A stretch of 64,000 bases of DNA from Thalassotalea sp. 42_200_T64 (GTDB lineage Bacteria; Pseudomonadota; Gammaproteobacteria; Enterobacterales; Alteromonadaceae), in assembly GCA_002162925.1 (NCBI GenBank), contig MABC01000053.1:82535-146534 (forward strand), in the 5' to 3' direction. Position numbers and translations under genes: made by a program. How positions within the stretch are numbered: position 1 is the first letter of the stretch; the number at the start of each line of letters is the position of its first letter. The notes below the pieces were generated by a model. It was given only the letters and a program-made list of their open reading frames with translations, was not told the origin of the DNA and ran no database searches. This document shows, piece by piece, positions 18,885 through 30,137 of the stretch.

Positions 18885-20210
18885 ATGGCTACACCAGGAA
18901 TGGAAAACAAAGCTCAAGGCGGTTTGTCTGAGCTTAAACAAAGATTGTTGTTCGTACTCGGAGCGCTTATTGTGTTTCGTTTAGGTTCATTTGTACCAAT
19001 CCCTGGTATTGACGCCGCTGTACTAGCTCAGTTGTTTGAACAACAAAAGGGCACCATTGTAGAAATGTTTAACATGTTCTCTGGTGGTGCACTTGAGCGA
19101 GCCTCTGTATTGGCTCTTGGTATTATGCCGTACATCTCAGCTTCGATTATCACGCAAATCAGCACACACATTGTGCCGCATATGCAAGAGTTGAAAAAAG
19201 AAGGTGAAGCTGGACGTCGTAAGATCAGTCAATACACACGCTACGGCACACTGCTTCTGGCAACAGTACAAGCGATTGCGATTTCGAATAGTTTACCTGG
19301 TATGATGCCTGGCCTAGTGGTTAACGCTGGCTTTGGTTTCTACTTTACCGCGGTAGTATCTTTAGTAACTGGTACCATGTTTTTAATGTGGTTAGGTGAA
19401 CAAATTACTGAACGTGGTATTGGTAACGGTATTTCAATCTTAATCTTCGCAGGTATTGTTGCTGGCATGCCATCCGCTGTTGGTCAAACAGCAGAAATGG
19501 CGCGTCAAGGTGAATTGCACTTATTAGCATTATTAATCATTGCAGTAATCGTTTTTGCGGTTACGTTTTTAGTTGTATGGGTAGAGCGCGGTCAACGCCG
19601 CATTGTGGTAAACTATGCTAAGCGCCAACAAGGTCGCAAAGTATTTGCCGCTCAAAGTACTCACTTACCACTTAAAGTAAACATGGCGGGTGTTATCCCA
19701 CCTATCTTTGCTTCAAGTATTATCTTGTTCCCGGGTACCATCGCAAGTTGGTTCGGACAAGGTGACGGTATGGTGGCTGACTTTTTACAAGAGATCTCTC
19801 TTGCATTGTCGCCAGGACAACCTTTGTATGTAATGCTATATGCTGCAGCAATAATCTTTTTCTGTTTTTTCTACACGGCTCTTGTGTTCAATCCACGTGA
19901 AACAGCAGATAATTTGAAGAAATCTGGTGCGTTCATTCCAGGCATACGCCCGGGTGAGCAAACATCTAGATATATCGATAAAGTAATGACCCGCTTAACA
20001 TTAGCCGGGGCTTTATACATTACTTTTGTTTGTTTGGTTCCTGAGTTCATGATGATCTTTATGGATGTACAATTCTACTTCGGTGGAACATCCCTACTAA
20101 TTATTGTAGTCGTAATCATGGATTTCATGGCACAAGTACAAACTCATTTGATGTCTCATCAATATGACAATGTACTTAAGAAAGCCAATCTTAAAGGCTA
20201 TGGCCGTTAG
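18885..20210 (+). CDS. secY: Protein translocase channel SecY
   Basis: 441 residues with ten membrane segments, the SecYEG channel for protein export and insertion. The start [20 protein letters not shown], the loop [14 protein letters not shown] and the cytoplasmic loop [20 protein letters not shown] are typical. The ATG at 18885 lies seven bases from the rplO stop. rpmJ follows 16 bp later. Confidence 0.98.
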   Translation: MATPGMENKAQGGLSELKQRLLFVLGALIVFRLGSFVPIPGIDAAVLAQLFEQQKGTIVEMFNMFSGGALERASVLALGIMPYISASIITQISTHIVPHMQELKKEGEAGRRKISQYTRYGTLLLATVQAIAISNSLPGMMPGLVVNAGFGFYFTAVVSLVTGTMFLMWLGEQITERGIGNGISILIFAGIVAGMPSAVGQTAEMARQGELHLLALLIIAVIVFAVTFLVVWVERGQRRIVVNYAKRQQGRKVFAAQSTHLPLKVNMAGVIPPIFASSIILFPGTIASWFGQGDGMVADFLQEISLALSPGQPLYVMLYAAAIIFFCFFYTALVFNPRETADNLKKSGAFIPGIRPGEQTSRYIDKVMTRLTLAGALYITFVCLVPEFMMIFMDVQFYFGGTSLLIIVVVIMDFMAQVQTHLMSHQYDNVLKKANLKGYGR

Positions 20211-20226
20211 GCCAACGGAGTATAAA

Positions 20227-20340
20227 ATGAAAGTTCGTGCATCCGTTAAAAAGATTTGTCGTAACTGTAAAATAGTTAAACGTGCAGGTGTAGTTCGCGT
20301 ACTTTGCGTAGAACCAAAACACAAGCAACGCCAAGGCTAA
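20227..20340 (+). CDS. rpmJ: 50S ribosomal protein L36 (zinc-binding form)
   Basis: 37 codons plus stop, too short for the ORF track. [20 protein letters not shown] and [12 protein letters not shown] carry the C-x2-C...C...H zinc ligands of the C+ form. Last gene of the spc operon, preceded by GGAG. Confidence 0.97.
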   Translation: MKVRASVKKICRNCKIVKRAGVVRVLCVEPKHKQRQG

Positions 20341-20349
20341 TCTTTTACT

Positions 20350-20391
20350 AAAGTGTTACTAGTTGTAATTTATTGTAATTAGTAACACTTT
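20350..20391 (+). terminator. Perfect 12-bp hairpin between spc and alpha operons
   Basis: AAAGTGTTACTA and TAGTAACACTTT are exact reverse complements around an 18-base loop. The 3' side runs into TTTATATT, a poor T-tract, so it may attenuate or process rather than fully terminate. Confidence 0.6.
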
Positions 20392-20410
20392 ATATTGCAA
20401 AAATGTTGCT

Positions 20411-20476
20411 GGTTGAGTATCCTTACGGGCTTTTCAACCGGTTTTCTTTTAACCCTATAAAATAGGAGATGTGTTA
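20411..20476 (+). promoter_or_regulatory. Alpha operon leader upstream of rpsM
   Basis: A second hairpin (GGTTGA...TCAACC, 20411-20439) is followed by a T-rich stretch and the GGAG ribosome-binding site. In E. coli, S4 represses this operon by binding a pseudoknot over the rpsM start. The position fits such a leader, but I could not confirm the pseudoknot. Confidence 0.4.
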
Positions 20477-20833
20477 GTGGCCCGTATAGCTGGCATTAAC
20501 ATCCCTGATCGTAAGCATGCAGTAATTGCCATTACTGCTATCTACGGTATCGGTGCAACCCGTGCAAAGTTAGTTTGTGCAGGCGCTGGTATCGCTGAAG
20601 ATATTAAGATCAGTGAATTAGACGAAGCGCAAATAGATTTGCTTCGTACAGAAGTGGCGAAATTTACCGTAGAAGGTGACTTACGTCGTGAAGTTTCAAT
20701 GAATATCAAGCGTCTGATGGACCTTGGCTGTTATCGTGGTTTACGCCATCGTCGCAGTCTCCCTCTACGTGGTCAGCGCACGAAAACGAATGCGCGTACC
20801 CGTAAAGGTCCTCGTAAGCCGATTAAAAAGTAG
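20477..20833 (+). CDS. rpsM: 30S ribosomal protein S13
   Basis: The track begins at GTG 20471 with extra residues ML. GTG at 20477 lies eight bases after GGAG and gives [19 protein letters not shown]..., 118 residues, the E. coli length, and E. coli rpsM also starts with GTG. I therefore move the start. S13 contacts the P-site tRNA and the subunit bridge. Confidence 0.96.
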   Translation: MARIAGINIPDRKHAVIAITAIYGIGATRAKLVCAGAGIAEDIKISELDEAQIDLLRTEVAKFTVEGDLRREVSMNIKRLMDLGCYRGLRHRRSLPLRGQRTKTNARTRKGPRKPIKK

Positions 20834-20849
20834 ATCGAGGTAATTAGAC

Positions 20850-21239
20850 ATGGCTAAAACACCTACGCGTACTAAACGTCGCGTTAAAAAACAAGTTGCT
20901 GATGGCATGGCTCATATCCATGCTTCTTTCAACAACACAATCGTAACTCTTACCGACAGACAAGGTAATGCTTTATCTTGGGCAACTGCAGGTGGTTCAG
21001 GTTTCCGTGGTTCACGTAAATCTACTCCATTCGCTGCACAGGTTGCTGCTGATCGTGCTGGTAAAGTAGCACAAGAGTTTGGTTTGAAGAATATTGAAGT
21101 ATTCGTCAAAGGTCCAGGTCCAGGTCGTGAATCTGCAATCCGTGCCTTAAATGCTGCTGGTTTTAAAATCACCAACATTACTGACGTTACTCCGATTCCT
21201 CATAATGGTTGTCGTCCACCTAAGAAACGTCGCGTTTAA
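20850..21239 (+). CDS. rpsK: 30S ribosomal protein S11
   Basis: 129 residues, equal to E. coli S11 ([20 protein letters not shown]..., C-terminal [16 protein letters not shown]). Platform protein of the small subunit, second gene of the alpha operon. Confidence 0.98.
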   Translation: MAKTPTRTKRRVKKQVADGMAHIHASFNNTIVTLTDRQGNALSWATAGGSGFRGSRKSTPFAAQVAADRAGKVAQEFGLKNIEVFVKGPGPGRESAIRALNAAGFKITNITDVTPIPHNGCRPPKKRRV

Positions 21240-21260
21240 TAGGTCTGTTGGAGAAATAAC

Positions 21261-21881
21261 ATGGCAAGATATTTAGGCCCAAAGCTAAAGCTTAGCCGCC
21301 GCGAAGGAACAGACTTGTTCCTTAAAAGTGGTGTTAGGGCAATTGATACTAAATGTAAGATCGAAACTATTCCTGGTCAGCATGGCGCCCGTCGCGGTCG
21401 TTTATCTGACTATGGTGTGATGCTTCGCGAAAAACAAAAAGTTCGTCGTATTTACGGTGTTCTTGAGAAGCAGTTCCGTAATTACTACAAACAAGCTGCT
21501 CGTCTTAAAGGCAACACAGGTGAAAACTTGTTAAACCTTTTAGAAGTGCGCTTAGACAACGTTGTTTACCGTATGGGTTATGCATCAACACGTGCAGAAG
21601 CTCGTCAACTCGTTAGCCACAAAGCTATCGTAGTTAACGGTATAGTTGTTAATATTCCATCTTTCGCTGTTAAGCCAGAAGATACTGTTTCAATTCGTGA
21701 GAAGTCTAAAACTCAAGCGCGCATCGCTGCTGCTTTAGAATTAGCGGACCAACGTGAGAAGCCAGTCTGGGTTGAAGTTGATAATAAGAAAATGGAAGGT
21801 ACGTTTAAACGTTACCCAGATCGTTCTGATTTATCAGCAGAAATTAACGAACAGTTGATTGTCGAGCTTTACTCGAAATAA
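21261..21881 (+). CDS. rpsD: 30S ribosomal protein S4
   Basis: 206 residues, equal to E. coli S4, with the S4 RNA-binding domain in the middle ([20 protein letters not shown]). Primary 16S rRNA binder and known autoregulator of the alpha operon in E. coli. The zinc-free form. Confidence 0.98.
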   Translation: MARYLGPKLKLSRREGTDLFLKSGVRAIDTKCKIETIPGQHGARRGRLSDYGVMLREKQKVRRIYGVLEKQFRNYYKQAARLKGNTGENLLNLLEVRLDNVVYRMGYASTRAEARQLVSHKAIVVNGIVVNIPSFAVKPEDTVSIREKSKTQARIAAALELADQREKPVWVEVDNKKMEGTFKRYPDRSDLSAEINEQLIVELYSK

Positions 21882-21906
21882 AGCTGAACTTTAAGAGAGG
21901 ACAATA

Positions 21907-22896
21907 ATGCAGGGTTCTGTAACCGAATTCCTTAAGCCGAAACTAGTTGGTATTGAAAATATCAGCGACACTCGCGCAAAGGTAACTTTGGAACCACTTG
22001 AACGTGGTTTTGGTCATACTTTAGGTAATGCGTTACGCCGCATCCTACTTTCTTCTATGCCAGGTTGTGCCGTGACGGAAGTAGAAATTGATGGTGTATT
22101 GCATGAATACAGTAGTAAAGAAGGTGTGCAAGAAGACATCATCGAAATTCTGTTAAACCTTAAAGGTTTGGCGATTGGTTTAGAAGGCAAAACTGAAGCA
22201 GTTTTAACTTTAACTAAGTCGGGTGAAGGCCCTGTAACGGCCGCTGATATTCAGCATGATGGTGATGTAGAAATCGCTAATCCTGCACACGTTATCTGTA
22301 ATTTAACAGGTGACGGTTCTATCAGCATGCGTATCAAGGTAGAAATGGGTCGTGGTTACGTTCCAGCTTCTGTCCGTCGCAACGCCGAGGAAGAAGATCG
22401 CGCAATTGGTCGTTTACTCGTTGACGCATCTTTCAGTCCTGTTGAAAGAATTGCTTATGATGTTGACTCGGCTCGAGTTGAGCAACGCACTGACTTAGAT
22501 AAGCTAGTTATCGACATGGAAACTAACGGTACGTTAGATCCAGAAGAGGCGATTCGTCGTGCATCAACCATCTTAGCCGAACAGCTAGATGCGTTTGTTG
22601 ACTTACGCGATGTTAAAGAAGTTGAGCCGGAAGAAGTTAAACCTGCTTTCGACCCAATCTTACTTCGTCCAGTTGATGATTTAGAACTAACAGTTCGTTC
22701 AGCCAACTGTTTGAAAGCAGAAGCGATTCAGTACATTGGTGACTTAGTACAGCGTGCAGAAGTAGAACTTCTTAAAACACCTAATTTAGGTAAGAAGTCT
22801 CTCACTGAAATCAAAGACGTGTTAGCGTCTCGTGGCTTATCTCTAGGCATGCGCCTAGAAAACTGGCCACCTGAAAGCATTGCTGATAACGACTAA
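21907..22896 (+). CDS. rpoA: RNA polymerase alpha subunit
   Basis: 329 residues, equal to E. coli RpoA. N-terminal dimerisation domain ([20 protein letters not shown]) and C-terminal DNA/activator-binding domain (about 245-329, ...[20 protein letters not shown]). FNR-type activators act through this C-terminal domain. Confidence 0.98.
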   Translation: MQGSVTEFLKPKLVGIENISDTRAKVTLEPLERGFGHTLGNALRRILLSSMPGCAVTEVEIDGVLHEYSSKEGVQEDIIEILLNLKGLAIGLEGKTEAVLTLTKSGEGPVTAADIQHDGDVEIANPAHVICNLTGDGSISMRIKVEMGRGYVPASVRRNAEEEDRAIGRLLVDASFSPVERIAYDVDSARVEQRTDLDKLVIDMETNGTLDPEEAIRRASTILAEQLDAFVDLRDVKEVEPEEVKPAFDPILLRPVDDLELTVRSANCLKAEAIQYIGDLVQRAEVELLKTPNLGKKSLTEIKDVLASRGLSLGMRLENWPPESIADND

Positions 22897-22937
22897 GTCG
22901 ATCACAATTTAATAGTTTAAGAGATAAGGATTAACTT

Positions 22938-23345
22938 ATGCGCCATCGTAAAAGCGGTCGCCAGTTAAACCGTAATAGTAGTCATCGCCAGGCGATGTTC
23001 CGCAATATGGCAAGTTCTCTAGTTAAGCACGGTGTTATTAAAACTACTGTTGCTAAAGCTAAAGAACTACGTCGCGTTGTTGAGCCACTAATTACATTGG
23101 CTAAAACAGATAGCGTTGCAAATCGTCGTTTGGCATTTGCTCGCACACGCGATCAAGAAGTAGTTGGTTTATTATTTACAGATCTTGGTCCTCGTTACCA
23201 AGAACGTCCAGGTGGTTACACTCGCATTTTAAAATGTGGTTTCCGTACTGGTGATAAAGCACCTATGGCTTATATTGAACTTGTAGACCGTCCAGCAGTT
23301 GAAGAAATTGTTGAAGACGTTGAAGAAGTTTCAGAAGAAGCATAA
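22938..23345 (+). CDS. rplQ: 50S ribosomal protein L17
   Basis: 135 residues, starting [20 protein letters not shown], uL17. It is a little longer than E. coli L17 (127) because of an acidic tail ([15 protein letters not shown]). Last gene of the alpha operon, with a strong terminator 23 bp on. Confidence 0.98.
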   Translation: MRHRKSGRQLNRNSSHRQAMFRNMASSLVKHGVIKTTVAKAKELRRVVEPLITLAKTDSVANRRLAFARTRDQEVVGLLFTDLGPRYQERPGGYTRILKCGFRTGDKAPMAYIELVDRPAVEEIVEDVEEVSEEA

Positions 23346-23367
23346 ATCGAGTTATTATAATTCGAAT

Positions 23368-23396
23368 AAAAAGAGTCCTTAGGGACTCTTTTTTTT
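23368..23396 (+). terminator. Terminator of the alpha operon
   Basis: AAAAGAGTCC-TTA-GGGACTCTTTTTTTT, a perfect stem with an eight-T tail. Confidence 0.92.
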
Positions 23397-23419
23397 GGTA
23401 AATGTAAGCACGTTTTGAA

Positions 23420-23571
23420 GCATGGGGGTTCCGTGTCAACTGCTCGCTGTCAAGCATGGAGGTTCCAAATCAAGTTTGGAATGACGGTGAACATTTTCTA
23501 AGAATATTGAAGTTTTCACGATGCTTATTTATTTACGCCACGTCATCCCGTGCTTGCCACGGGACCTCCTA
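23420..23571. repeat. REP-like repeats in opposite orientations
   Basis: The stretch between rplQ and prkB holds GGAGGTTCCAAATCAAGTTT GGAATGACG (about 23458-23487) and, about 50 bp on, CGTCATCCCGTGCTTGCCAC followed by GGGACCTCC (23541-23569). The second is close to the reverse complement of the first. A partial third copy (GGGGGTTCCGTGTCAA) lies at 23424. Each copy is itself nearly palindromic. They resemble dispersed extragenic repeats; copy number cannot be judged here. No gene is visible in this 340-bp gap. Confidence 0.65.
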
Positions 23572-23687
23572 AATTGACAGCGTGCACTGCTTATCGACGC
23601 TTCAGAACGCTCTTTTCACCACTCACCTTGACGTCCCCACTTATAATCCGTACTGTGGTAGGTTGTATTGTTATGTAAGTGAATCCA

Positions 23688-24590
23688 ATGTCAGATCGAA
23701 ATCCAATAATTGCAGTTACCGGCTCATCCGGTGCAGGTACATCAACCACGATGGGCGCTTTTGAGCACATCTTTCGCTCTCTGAACATTAACCCTGCAAT
23801 CGTCGAAGGGGACAGCTTTCACCGATTTACTCGGCCGGAAATGGATCTTGAAAAAAGAAAAGCAAAAGCCGAAGGCACTAAAGTCAGTTATTTTGGCGAT
23901 GTGGCAAATGATTTTGACGCCCTGGAAAAATTATTCAAAGACTTTGGTGAACGCGGCGAAGGTAAGATGCGCCGTTATCTGCATACTTTTGATGAAGCCG
24001 TACCCTATAACCAAATGCCTGGTACTTTTACCCCGTGGGAGCCATTAGGGAAAGATTCTGACCTGTTATTTTATGAAGGCCTCCATGGTGGTGTGGTTAC
24101 TGAAAAAAATGACGTTGCCAAGCATGTAGACCTGTTAATCGGTATGGTGCCTATAGTGAATCTGGAGTGGATCCAAAAAATCATACGAGATACCAACAAA
24201 AGAGGGCACTCGAGAGAGGCCGTTAATGAAAGTATTGTCAGAAGCATGGAAGATTACTTTAATTTTATCACCCCGCAGTTTTCTCGTACCCACATTAATT
24301 TTCAACGGGTGCCAACGGTGGATACATCAAACCCGTTTAGCGCAAAAGTGATCCCTAGTGCCGATGAAAGCTTCGTAGTGATCCGCTTTCGAGAAATGAA
24401 AAATGTAGATTTTCCGTTTTATTTGCGGATGATCGATGGCTCTTTTATGTCTCGGGTAAATACTCTTGTGGTACCTGGCGGAAAAATGAGTTTTGCCATG
24501 GAGCTAATCTTGAAACCCTTGATAGCCAATATCATTGAAAAAAAGCAAGCGGCGAGTAAGCAAATCGATTGGATGCAGACGTATAAGTGA
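23688..24590 (+). CDS. prkB: Phosphoribulokinase PrkB-type
   Basis: 300 residues. The P-loop GSSGAGTST (about 12-20), VEGDSFHR, YLHTFDEAVP and NFITPQFSRTHINFQRVP are all close to E. coli PrkB. The track start is GTG 23679; ATG 23688 (MSDRNPIIAVTG) fits the family's N-terminus and has TAAGTG seven bases before. PrkB phosphorylates ribulose-5-phosphate, but no RuBisCO gene is present, as in other heterotrophs, so its physiological role is unclear. The neighbour yhfA (convergent) matches the E. coli prkB-yhfA order; crp, next in E. coli, is missing. Confidence 0.93.
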   Translation: MSDRNPIIAVTGSSGAGTSTTMGAFEHIFRSLNINPAIVEGDSFHRFTRPEMDLEKRKAKAEGTKVSYFGDVANDFDALEKLFKDFGERGEGKMRRYLHTFDEAVPYNQMPGTFTPWEPLGKDSDLLFYEGLHGGVVTEKNDVAKHVDLLIGMVPIVNLEWIQKIIRDTNKRGHSREAVNESIVRSMEDYFNFITPQFSRTHINFQRVPTVDTSNPFSAKVIPSADESFVVIRFREMKNVDFPFYLRMIDGSFMSRVNTLVVPGGKMSFAMELILKPLIANIIEKKQAASKQIDWMQTYK

Positions 24591-24613
24591 ATCCAGTGAA
24601 CTGCACTTGAAAA

Positions 24614-24640
24614 GAAAAAAACAGGGTACCTTGTACCTGT
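24614..24640 (-). terminator. Terminator for yhfA (and possibly prkB)
   Basis: Minus strand ACAGGTACAAGGTACCCTGT followed by TTTTTTTC. It abuts the stop codon that yhfA would use if its frameshift were repaired. Confidence 0.75.
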
Positions 24641-24644
24641 TCCG

Positions 24645-25048
24645 TTACTTTTCCACAATCTCAAAGTCATGCGTAATCTTCACTGCCTTATTCACATTAA
24701 TGCCACCGAACAATACTTATCAGCAGATAATGCGACCGCTCTTTCTACATGCTTGGCACTTACCCCTGTGCCTTTGATGATAAAGTGTAAATGGATATCA
24801 GAGAATACACGCGGTACTGTGTCAACTCGTGTGCCGTTAATTTCAACGATACAGTCGCTGATGTTTTGACGAGATTTTTCCAGAATACTGACCACATCCA
24901 CCGATGAACAGCAGCCTAATGACAATAATATATTTTCTAGCGGGCTGACTGCATTATTGCCACCGTTAGCATCCATTAGAATGCTGTGACCACTTTCTGA
25001 GGTGCCCATAAACATCTCATCGCTAACCCATTGTACTTTTGCTTTCAT
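24645..25048 (-). pseudogene. yhfA: OsmC-family protein YhfA, truncated by a single-base deletion
   Basis: The track ORF stops after ...KYCSVALM (118 residues). One base further on, another frame reads NKAVKITHDFEIVEK and stops at 24645, matching the usual C-terminus of E. coli YhfA (...VALMLEKAVNITHSYEIV). Restoring one base gives exactly 134 residues, the E. coli length. The Cys residues of the OsmC fold (LGCCSSVDVVSIL) are kept. The lost tail is about 16 residues, so partial activity is possible. A sequencing error would look the same. Confidence 0.85.
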
Positions 25049-25062
25049 GATTATTTCCTAGA

Positions 25063-25861
25063 TTATTGTACGTTCGTGCTCTCAAAAATTTTGTCTGCTG
25101 ATGCGGCAACAAAATCATTATATAAATTACCACAACGTTTTGGGTAGCGTTTGGCAAATTCATAGAAGCAGCTTGGTATTTTTGCCACTTGATCCGAAAA
25201 CTTAACACTTACCTTATCAGCCATGGTCGAAGATTGCTCGAGTAACACGTCAGCATCGCCTTTAATTTCACCACCGGCAGCATTTAAGCTAAAACCACCA
25301 TTCTTCACCGCCTGATTAAGTTCGATAATGCAGTCGAAATCTTCTAGGTGATTAATGCTCACAGTAAAGTGATTAGCTCTGTAGCCCCATGCCGATAACC
25401 AGGCGGCATACTCGCTTTCTTTTAGCAGAGTTTGGTATTCTTCATAACTGACTTGCCAATGAGTGCCTGAGTATAAAAATGACTGACTTTCAACTTTACT
25501 AGTGTCAACAATAGCAACAATACGGTTAATTATCTGTTGAGCTGGTAGCGATAACTTTTCCACTAACAACTCGCTGATAAATACTTTTGGCAAAGTATTG
25601 TCGGGATGTTCAAAGTGCTTAGCGTACATTTTTTTTCGCTTCAAAATGATACTCTCCACACTGTTGGTAGCCAAGGCTAAGTAGATGCTTAGCGAGTTTT
25701 TCAATGCCCACTTTGTCTAAGTTAAAGGTACGGTAGGCAACATGATCATTTACAAGATCTTTGCCTGTGCTTAAAAGTTGATGAACTTTGCCGGCAGACG
25801 GTGTAACCGCTAAGTACTGCTGCCAGATGTGGTCAAATAGTGTGGTGATTTTGGCGCTCAT
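25063..25861 (-). pseudogene. DUF1338 protein (2-oxoadipate dioxygenase-like), frameshifted at A8
   Basis: Two overlapping ORFs (25619-25861 and 25063-25704) join into one DUF1338 protein of 265 residues if one A is removed from an eight-A run at 25629-25636: ...GEYHFEAKK then MYAKHFEHPDNTLPKV. DUF1338 includes Fe(II)-dependent 2-oxoadipate dioxygenase/decarboxylase (HglS/YdcJ group); the shorter form here is uncharacterised to my knowledge. Candidate metal His residues are in NDHVAYRTF and HFTVSINHLEDF. RBS AAGGGGA precedes the ATG at 25861. A8 tracts can allow transcriptional slippage, so some full-length product may be made. Confidence 0.8.
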
Positions 25862-25996
25862 GGTGTCCCCTTAGAAAATGAACAATATAATGAATTTTAA
25901 TGAAACTTGCAACTATAGTAGTATTTATAATATAATTGTGAGGTTCGACTAAAAAATAGGACGATGCGTGCGGAAAGTTTGGATTGTTGTAACTCC

Positions 25997-26021
25997 CCGA
26001 CGAAGGAGCCTACCTCGTCGG
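25997..26021. other. Hairpin downstream of astD
   Basis: CCGACGA and TCGTCGG form a 7-bp stem around GGAGCCTACC. No T-tract follows on either strand. It lies between the astD terminator and the DUF1338 promoter region. Confidence 0.5.
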
Positions 26022-26044
26022 AAAATTTAGATATTATCGATTGC

Positions 26045-26071
26045 TTTGAAAAAGCAGGGACGGAGCCCTGC
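26045..26071 (-). terminator. Terminator of astD
   Basis: Minus strand GCAGGG-CTCCGT-CCCTGC followed by TTTTTC, about 30 bp after the astD stop. It separates the ast genes from the DUF1338 gene. Confidence 0.75.
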
Positions 26072-26100
26072 AATTTGTATTGAATACGATAAGGTAAGCA

Positions 26101-27570
26101 TTAGATACTTAAGCCCGGGCTCAATTGAGCAGGAAGTTGTACTTTTTCGGCCTCTACTGAGGCAACTGGGAATGCACAGTAATCAGCGGCATAAAAGGCA
26201 CTGGCTCTATGGTTACCACTGTCTCCAATACCACCAAATGGCGCAGCACCGCTGGCACCGGTAATGGGTTTGTTCCAGTTTACAATGCCGGCACGAATAC
26301 GCTTAAAGAAGTGGTTGTAGTGTTCTTCACTGTCACTTAACAGACCCGCAGATAAACCAAAGCTGGTATTGTTTGCTTCGACAATGGCGCTATCAAAGTC
26401 ATCAAAGCGATACACTTTTAATAATGGCCCAAAGTGTTCTTCATCAGGCATGTCTGCAATGGCTGTGACATCGACAATGCCAGGAGTAACAAAACCCGTG
26501 CCCGGCTTTTTGTGAGTAAGAGCGATTAAAGACGTTCCGCCTAGTTCAACCAGTTGCTCGTGCGCCGCGACTAACCCCAAAGCGGCACGTTCCGAGATCA
26601 TTGAGCCGATAAACGGTTGCTCTTCATCATTATAGTAACCAATTTTAATGGCTTTCGTGGCACTAATTAATTTTTCTAAAATCGCATCACCAGTGGCATT
26701 ATTCTCAATAAACAATCGGCGCGCACAAGTACAACGTTGACCTGTAGTAATAAAGGCTGATAGCATGATGTCGTGTACCGCGGCATTAACATCAGCAACA
26801 TCTTTCACGATCAATGGGTTATTACCACCCATTTCTAACGCTAGAATTTTTCCTGGTTTATCTGCAAATTGTTGGTGCAATAGCTTGCCTGTGGTTGAGC
26901 TACCAGTAAAGAATAAGCCATCAATACCTGGGTGGCTGGCTAACGCTTTACCGGTTTCAACTTCACCTTGTACCAGGTTAATTACGCCGGCAGGTAAACC
27001 TGCTTGCTCCCATAGTTTAAGCATTAACTCTGCAACCATAGGGGTTAATTCAGAAGGCTTGAATACTACAGTATTGCCAGCAATTAAGGCCGGTACAATA
27101 TGACCGTTAGGTAAATGACCCGGGAAATTGTATGGGCCAAATACGGCAACTACGCCATGTGGCTTATGACGAATAAACGCTTTAGCACCAGAAATAGGGT
27201 TTTCTACAGTACCCGTTCTGTCGTTATAGGCTTTAATGGATAAATTCACTTTCCCTATCATCGCGCCAGCTTCCGTACGAGTTTCCCAGATAGGCTTACC
27301 CGTTTCTTGTGCAATCGCGGTGGCAATTTTTTCTTTGTGTTCGGTTAACACATCCATGTAGCGTTTAATCACTACAAGACGGTGTTCGACACTGGCAAAA
27401 CCCCAATCTTCAAAAGCGATACGGGCACTATTTATCGCTTCGTTTACTTGTTCTGCGCTGGCAGATTCACCTTGCCAAATTACTTCGTTCAATGCCGGAT
27501 TTAATGAAGACATAGAGTTACCCATGCCTGGTAGCCATTGACCATTAATAAATTGTACTGAATTTGTCAT
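26101..27570 (-). CDS. astD: N-succinylglutamate 5-semialdehyde dehydrogenase
   Basis: 489 residues, aldehyde dehydrogenase fold: [17 protein letters not shown] (NAD domain), [20 protein letters not shown] (general-base Glu) and [10 protein letters not shown] (catalytic Cys). [15 protein letters not shown] is typical of AstD. It oxidises succinylglutamate semialdehyde to succinylglutamate in the arginine succinyltransferase pathway. astA lies 26 bp upstream; one transcript with astC is likely. Confidence 0.95.
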   Translation of the reverse strand: MTNSVQFINGQWLPGMGNSMSSLNPALNEVIWQGESASAEQVNEAINSARIAFEDWGFASVEHRLVVIKRYMDVLTEHKEKIATAIAQETGKPIWETRTEAGAMIGKVNLSIKAYNDRTGTVENPISGAKAFIRHKPHGVVAVFGPYNFPGHLPNGHIVPALIAGNTVVFKPSELTPMVAELMLKLWEQAGLPAGVINLVQGEVETGKALASHPGIDGLFFTGSSTTGKLLHQQFADKPGKILALEMGGNNPLIVKDVADVNAAVHDIMLSAFITTGQRCTCARRLFIENNATGDAILEKLISATKAIKIGYYNDEEQPFIGSMISERAALGLVAAHEQLVELGGTSLIALTHKKPGTGFVTPGIVDVTAIADMPDEEHFGPLLKVYRFDDFDSAIVEANNTSFGLSAGLLSDSEEHYNHFFKRIRAGIVNWNKPITGASGAAPFGGIGDSGNHRASAFYAADYCAFPVASVEAEKVQLPAQLSPGLSI

Positions 27571-27596
27571 TTTTACCTCTTACTAACACTACGAGT

Positions 27597-28613
27597 TTAA
27601 GTTGATGCAATTCTTACCTTGTCGCCATTGGCAACTTGTAAGGCATCGGCCGTTTGCTGGTCGATTGTCGCTAGATCATTCTCTAAATCGATATCTACTG
27701 GCATTAACACTGCTCTAAACTCACGGACTTTAGTGTTACATATCATTTGTTTATTGGTGGTAGTTACGCCACCAATGTTAATTGTTAAACGGCTTGAATT
27801 TCTGACCGTTTTAATTGATTTAAGTTGCGCTTCTACCGTCGGGCCAGCATCAAAAATGTCAACATAACCACGATTAATAAAACCTTCATTTTCTAATAAA
27901 CGTAAAGCCGGCACGGTTTGCTGATGTACCTTACCAATGACTTTCTGCGCTTCTTTACTTAACAAGCTGACATAAATGGGGTATTTAGGCATCAATTCGG
28001 CAATGAATTCTTTTCTTCCGATACCGGTCAAATAATCGGCGGTAGGAAAATCCATTGAAAAGAAGTGTTCTTCCAACCACTGCCAAAAAGGCGAGTTGCC
28101 ATTGTCATCAGATACCCCTCGCATTTCTGCGATCACCGTTTGATTGAAGCGATGTTGGTGTTCAGCCATAAATAATAAGCGGCATTTCGATAGGAAGCGG
28201 CCATAATTATTTATTCGATAATTATCGCGTAAATATAACGTGCACAATTCAGAGCTACCGGTGTAGTCGTTATTCAACGAAAGAATTTCAACGTTATTAT
28301 AAATATTGAGTTCGCGCGAAGAATGTACAACTTTACCGATATGGTAATGATAAAAAGCATCATTAAGGCCGACCGCGGCTTCTATGCCACTAGTGCCAAC
28401 CACTTCACCAGTTTCAAGGTCTTCCATGACAAACAAATACCCTTCATCACCGCAGGTTTCTACGGGTGTATGAAATGATTTGGTTGCGCGATTAATTCGG
28501 CTTACCAACAATTCTTCATTTACGGGTAAGGAAGTAAAGCCATGACCAGACTCCACGGCTATTTGATGCAAAACATCATAATCGCTACTGCGGATAGGGC
28601 GGATAATAACCAT
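27597..28613 (-). CDS. astA: Arginine N-succinyltransferase
   Basis: 338 residues, starting MVIIRPIRSSDYDVLHQIAVESGHGFTSLP, typical AstA of the GNAT-like fold. It moves succinyl from succinyl-CoA to arginine, the first step of the AST pathway. It lies between astC and astD. astB and astE are not in the window. Confidence 0.95.
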   Translation of the reverse strand: MVIIRPIRSSDYDVLHQIAVESGHGFTSLPVNEELLVSRINRATKSFHTPVETCGDEGYLFVMEDLETGEVVGTSGIEAAVGLNDAFYHYHIGKVVHSSRELNIYNNVEILSLNNDYTGSSELCTLYLRDNYRINNYGRFLSKCRLLFMAEHQHRFNQTVIAEMRGVSDDNGNSPFWQWLEEHFFSMDFPTADYLTGIGRKEFIAELMPKYPIYVSLLSKEAQKVIGKVHQQTVPALRLLENEGFINRGYVDIFDAGPTVEAQLKSIKTVRNSSRLTINIGGVTTTNKQMICNTKVREFRAVLMPVDIDLENDLATIDQQTADALQVANGDKVRIAST

Positions 28614-28652
28614 AGTATTTTCTCTAAGATAGTAAGAGTTAAGGCCTAAACC

Positions 28653-29894
<1,242 letters not shown>

Positions 29895-30043
29895 CTAAAT
29901 GTAGCACAGGCTGTATATGGTTGTTGGTCTAATAGCGTATGCTCTCAACCAAAATTGAGTCAATATTATGCCAGAAATTTATGCGGTTGTCTTTGCTTGG
30001 GTAGCTTGGAGCCCAATAAAAATAAGGGGTTCTTAGGTTTTAT

Positions 30044-30057
30044 TCAATATTTATGCA
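30044..30057 (-). promoter_or_regulatory. Weak ArgR-box candidate
   Basis: The minus strand reads TGCATAAATATTGA, 11 of 14 to an ARG-box-like palindrome (TGAATAATTATTCA). It lies about 175 bp upstream of astC. AT-rich chance matches are likely; the rest of the 29871-30137 gap shows nothing clear. Confidence 0.2.
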
Positions 30058-30137
30058 TAACTATATTTGTTGATTTCACCTTAACTAATTAACTGCGCGA
30101 TAAATTCAAAGTAACAGTTATGCTACTTTTGGGATGA

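Noticed and set aside
23688-24590. Evidence for Calvin-cycle CO2 fixation
   Set aside because: The gene is the PrkB type found in heterotrophic enterobacteria, and no RuBisCO is seen.
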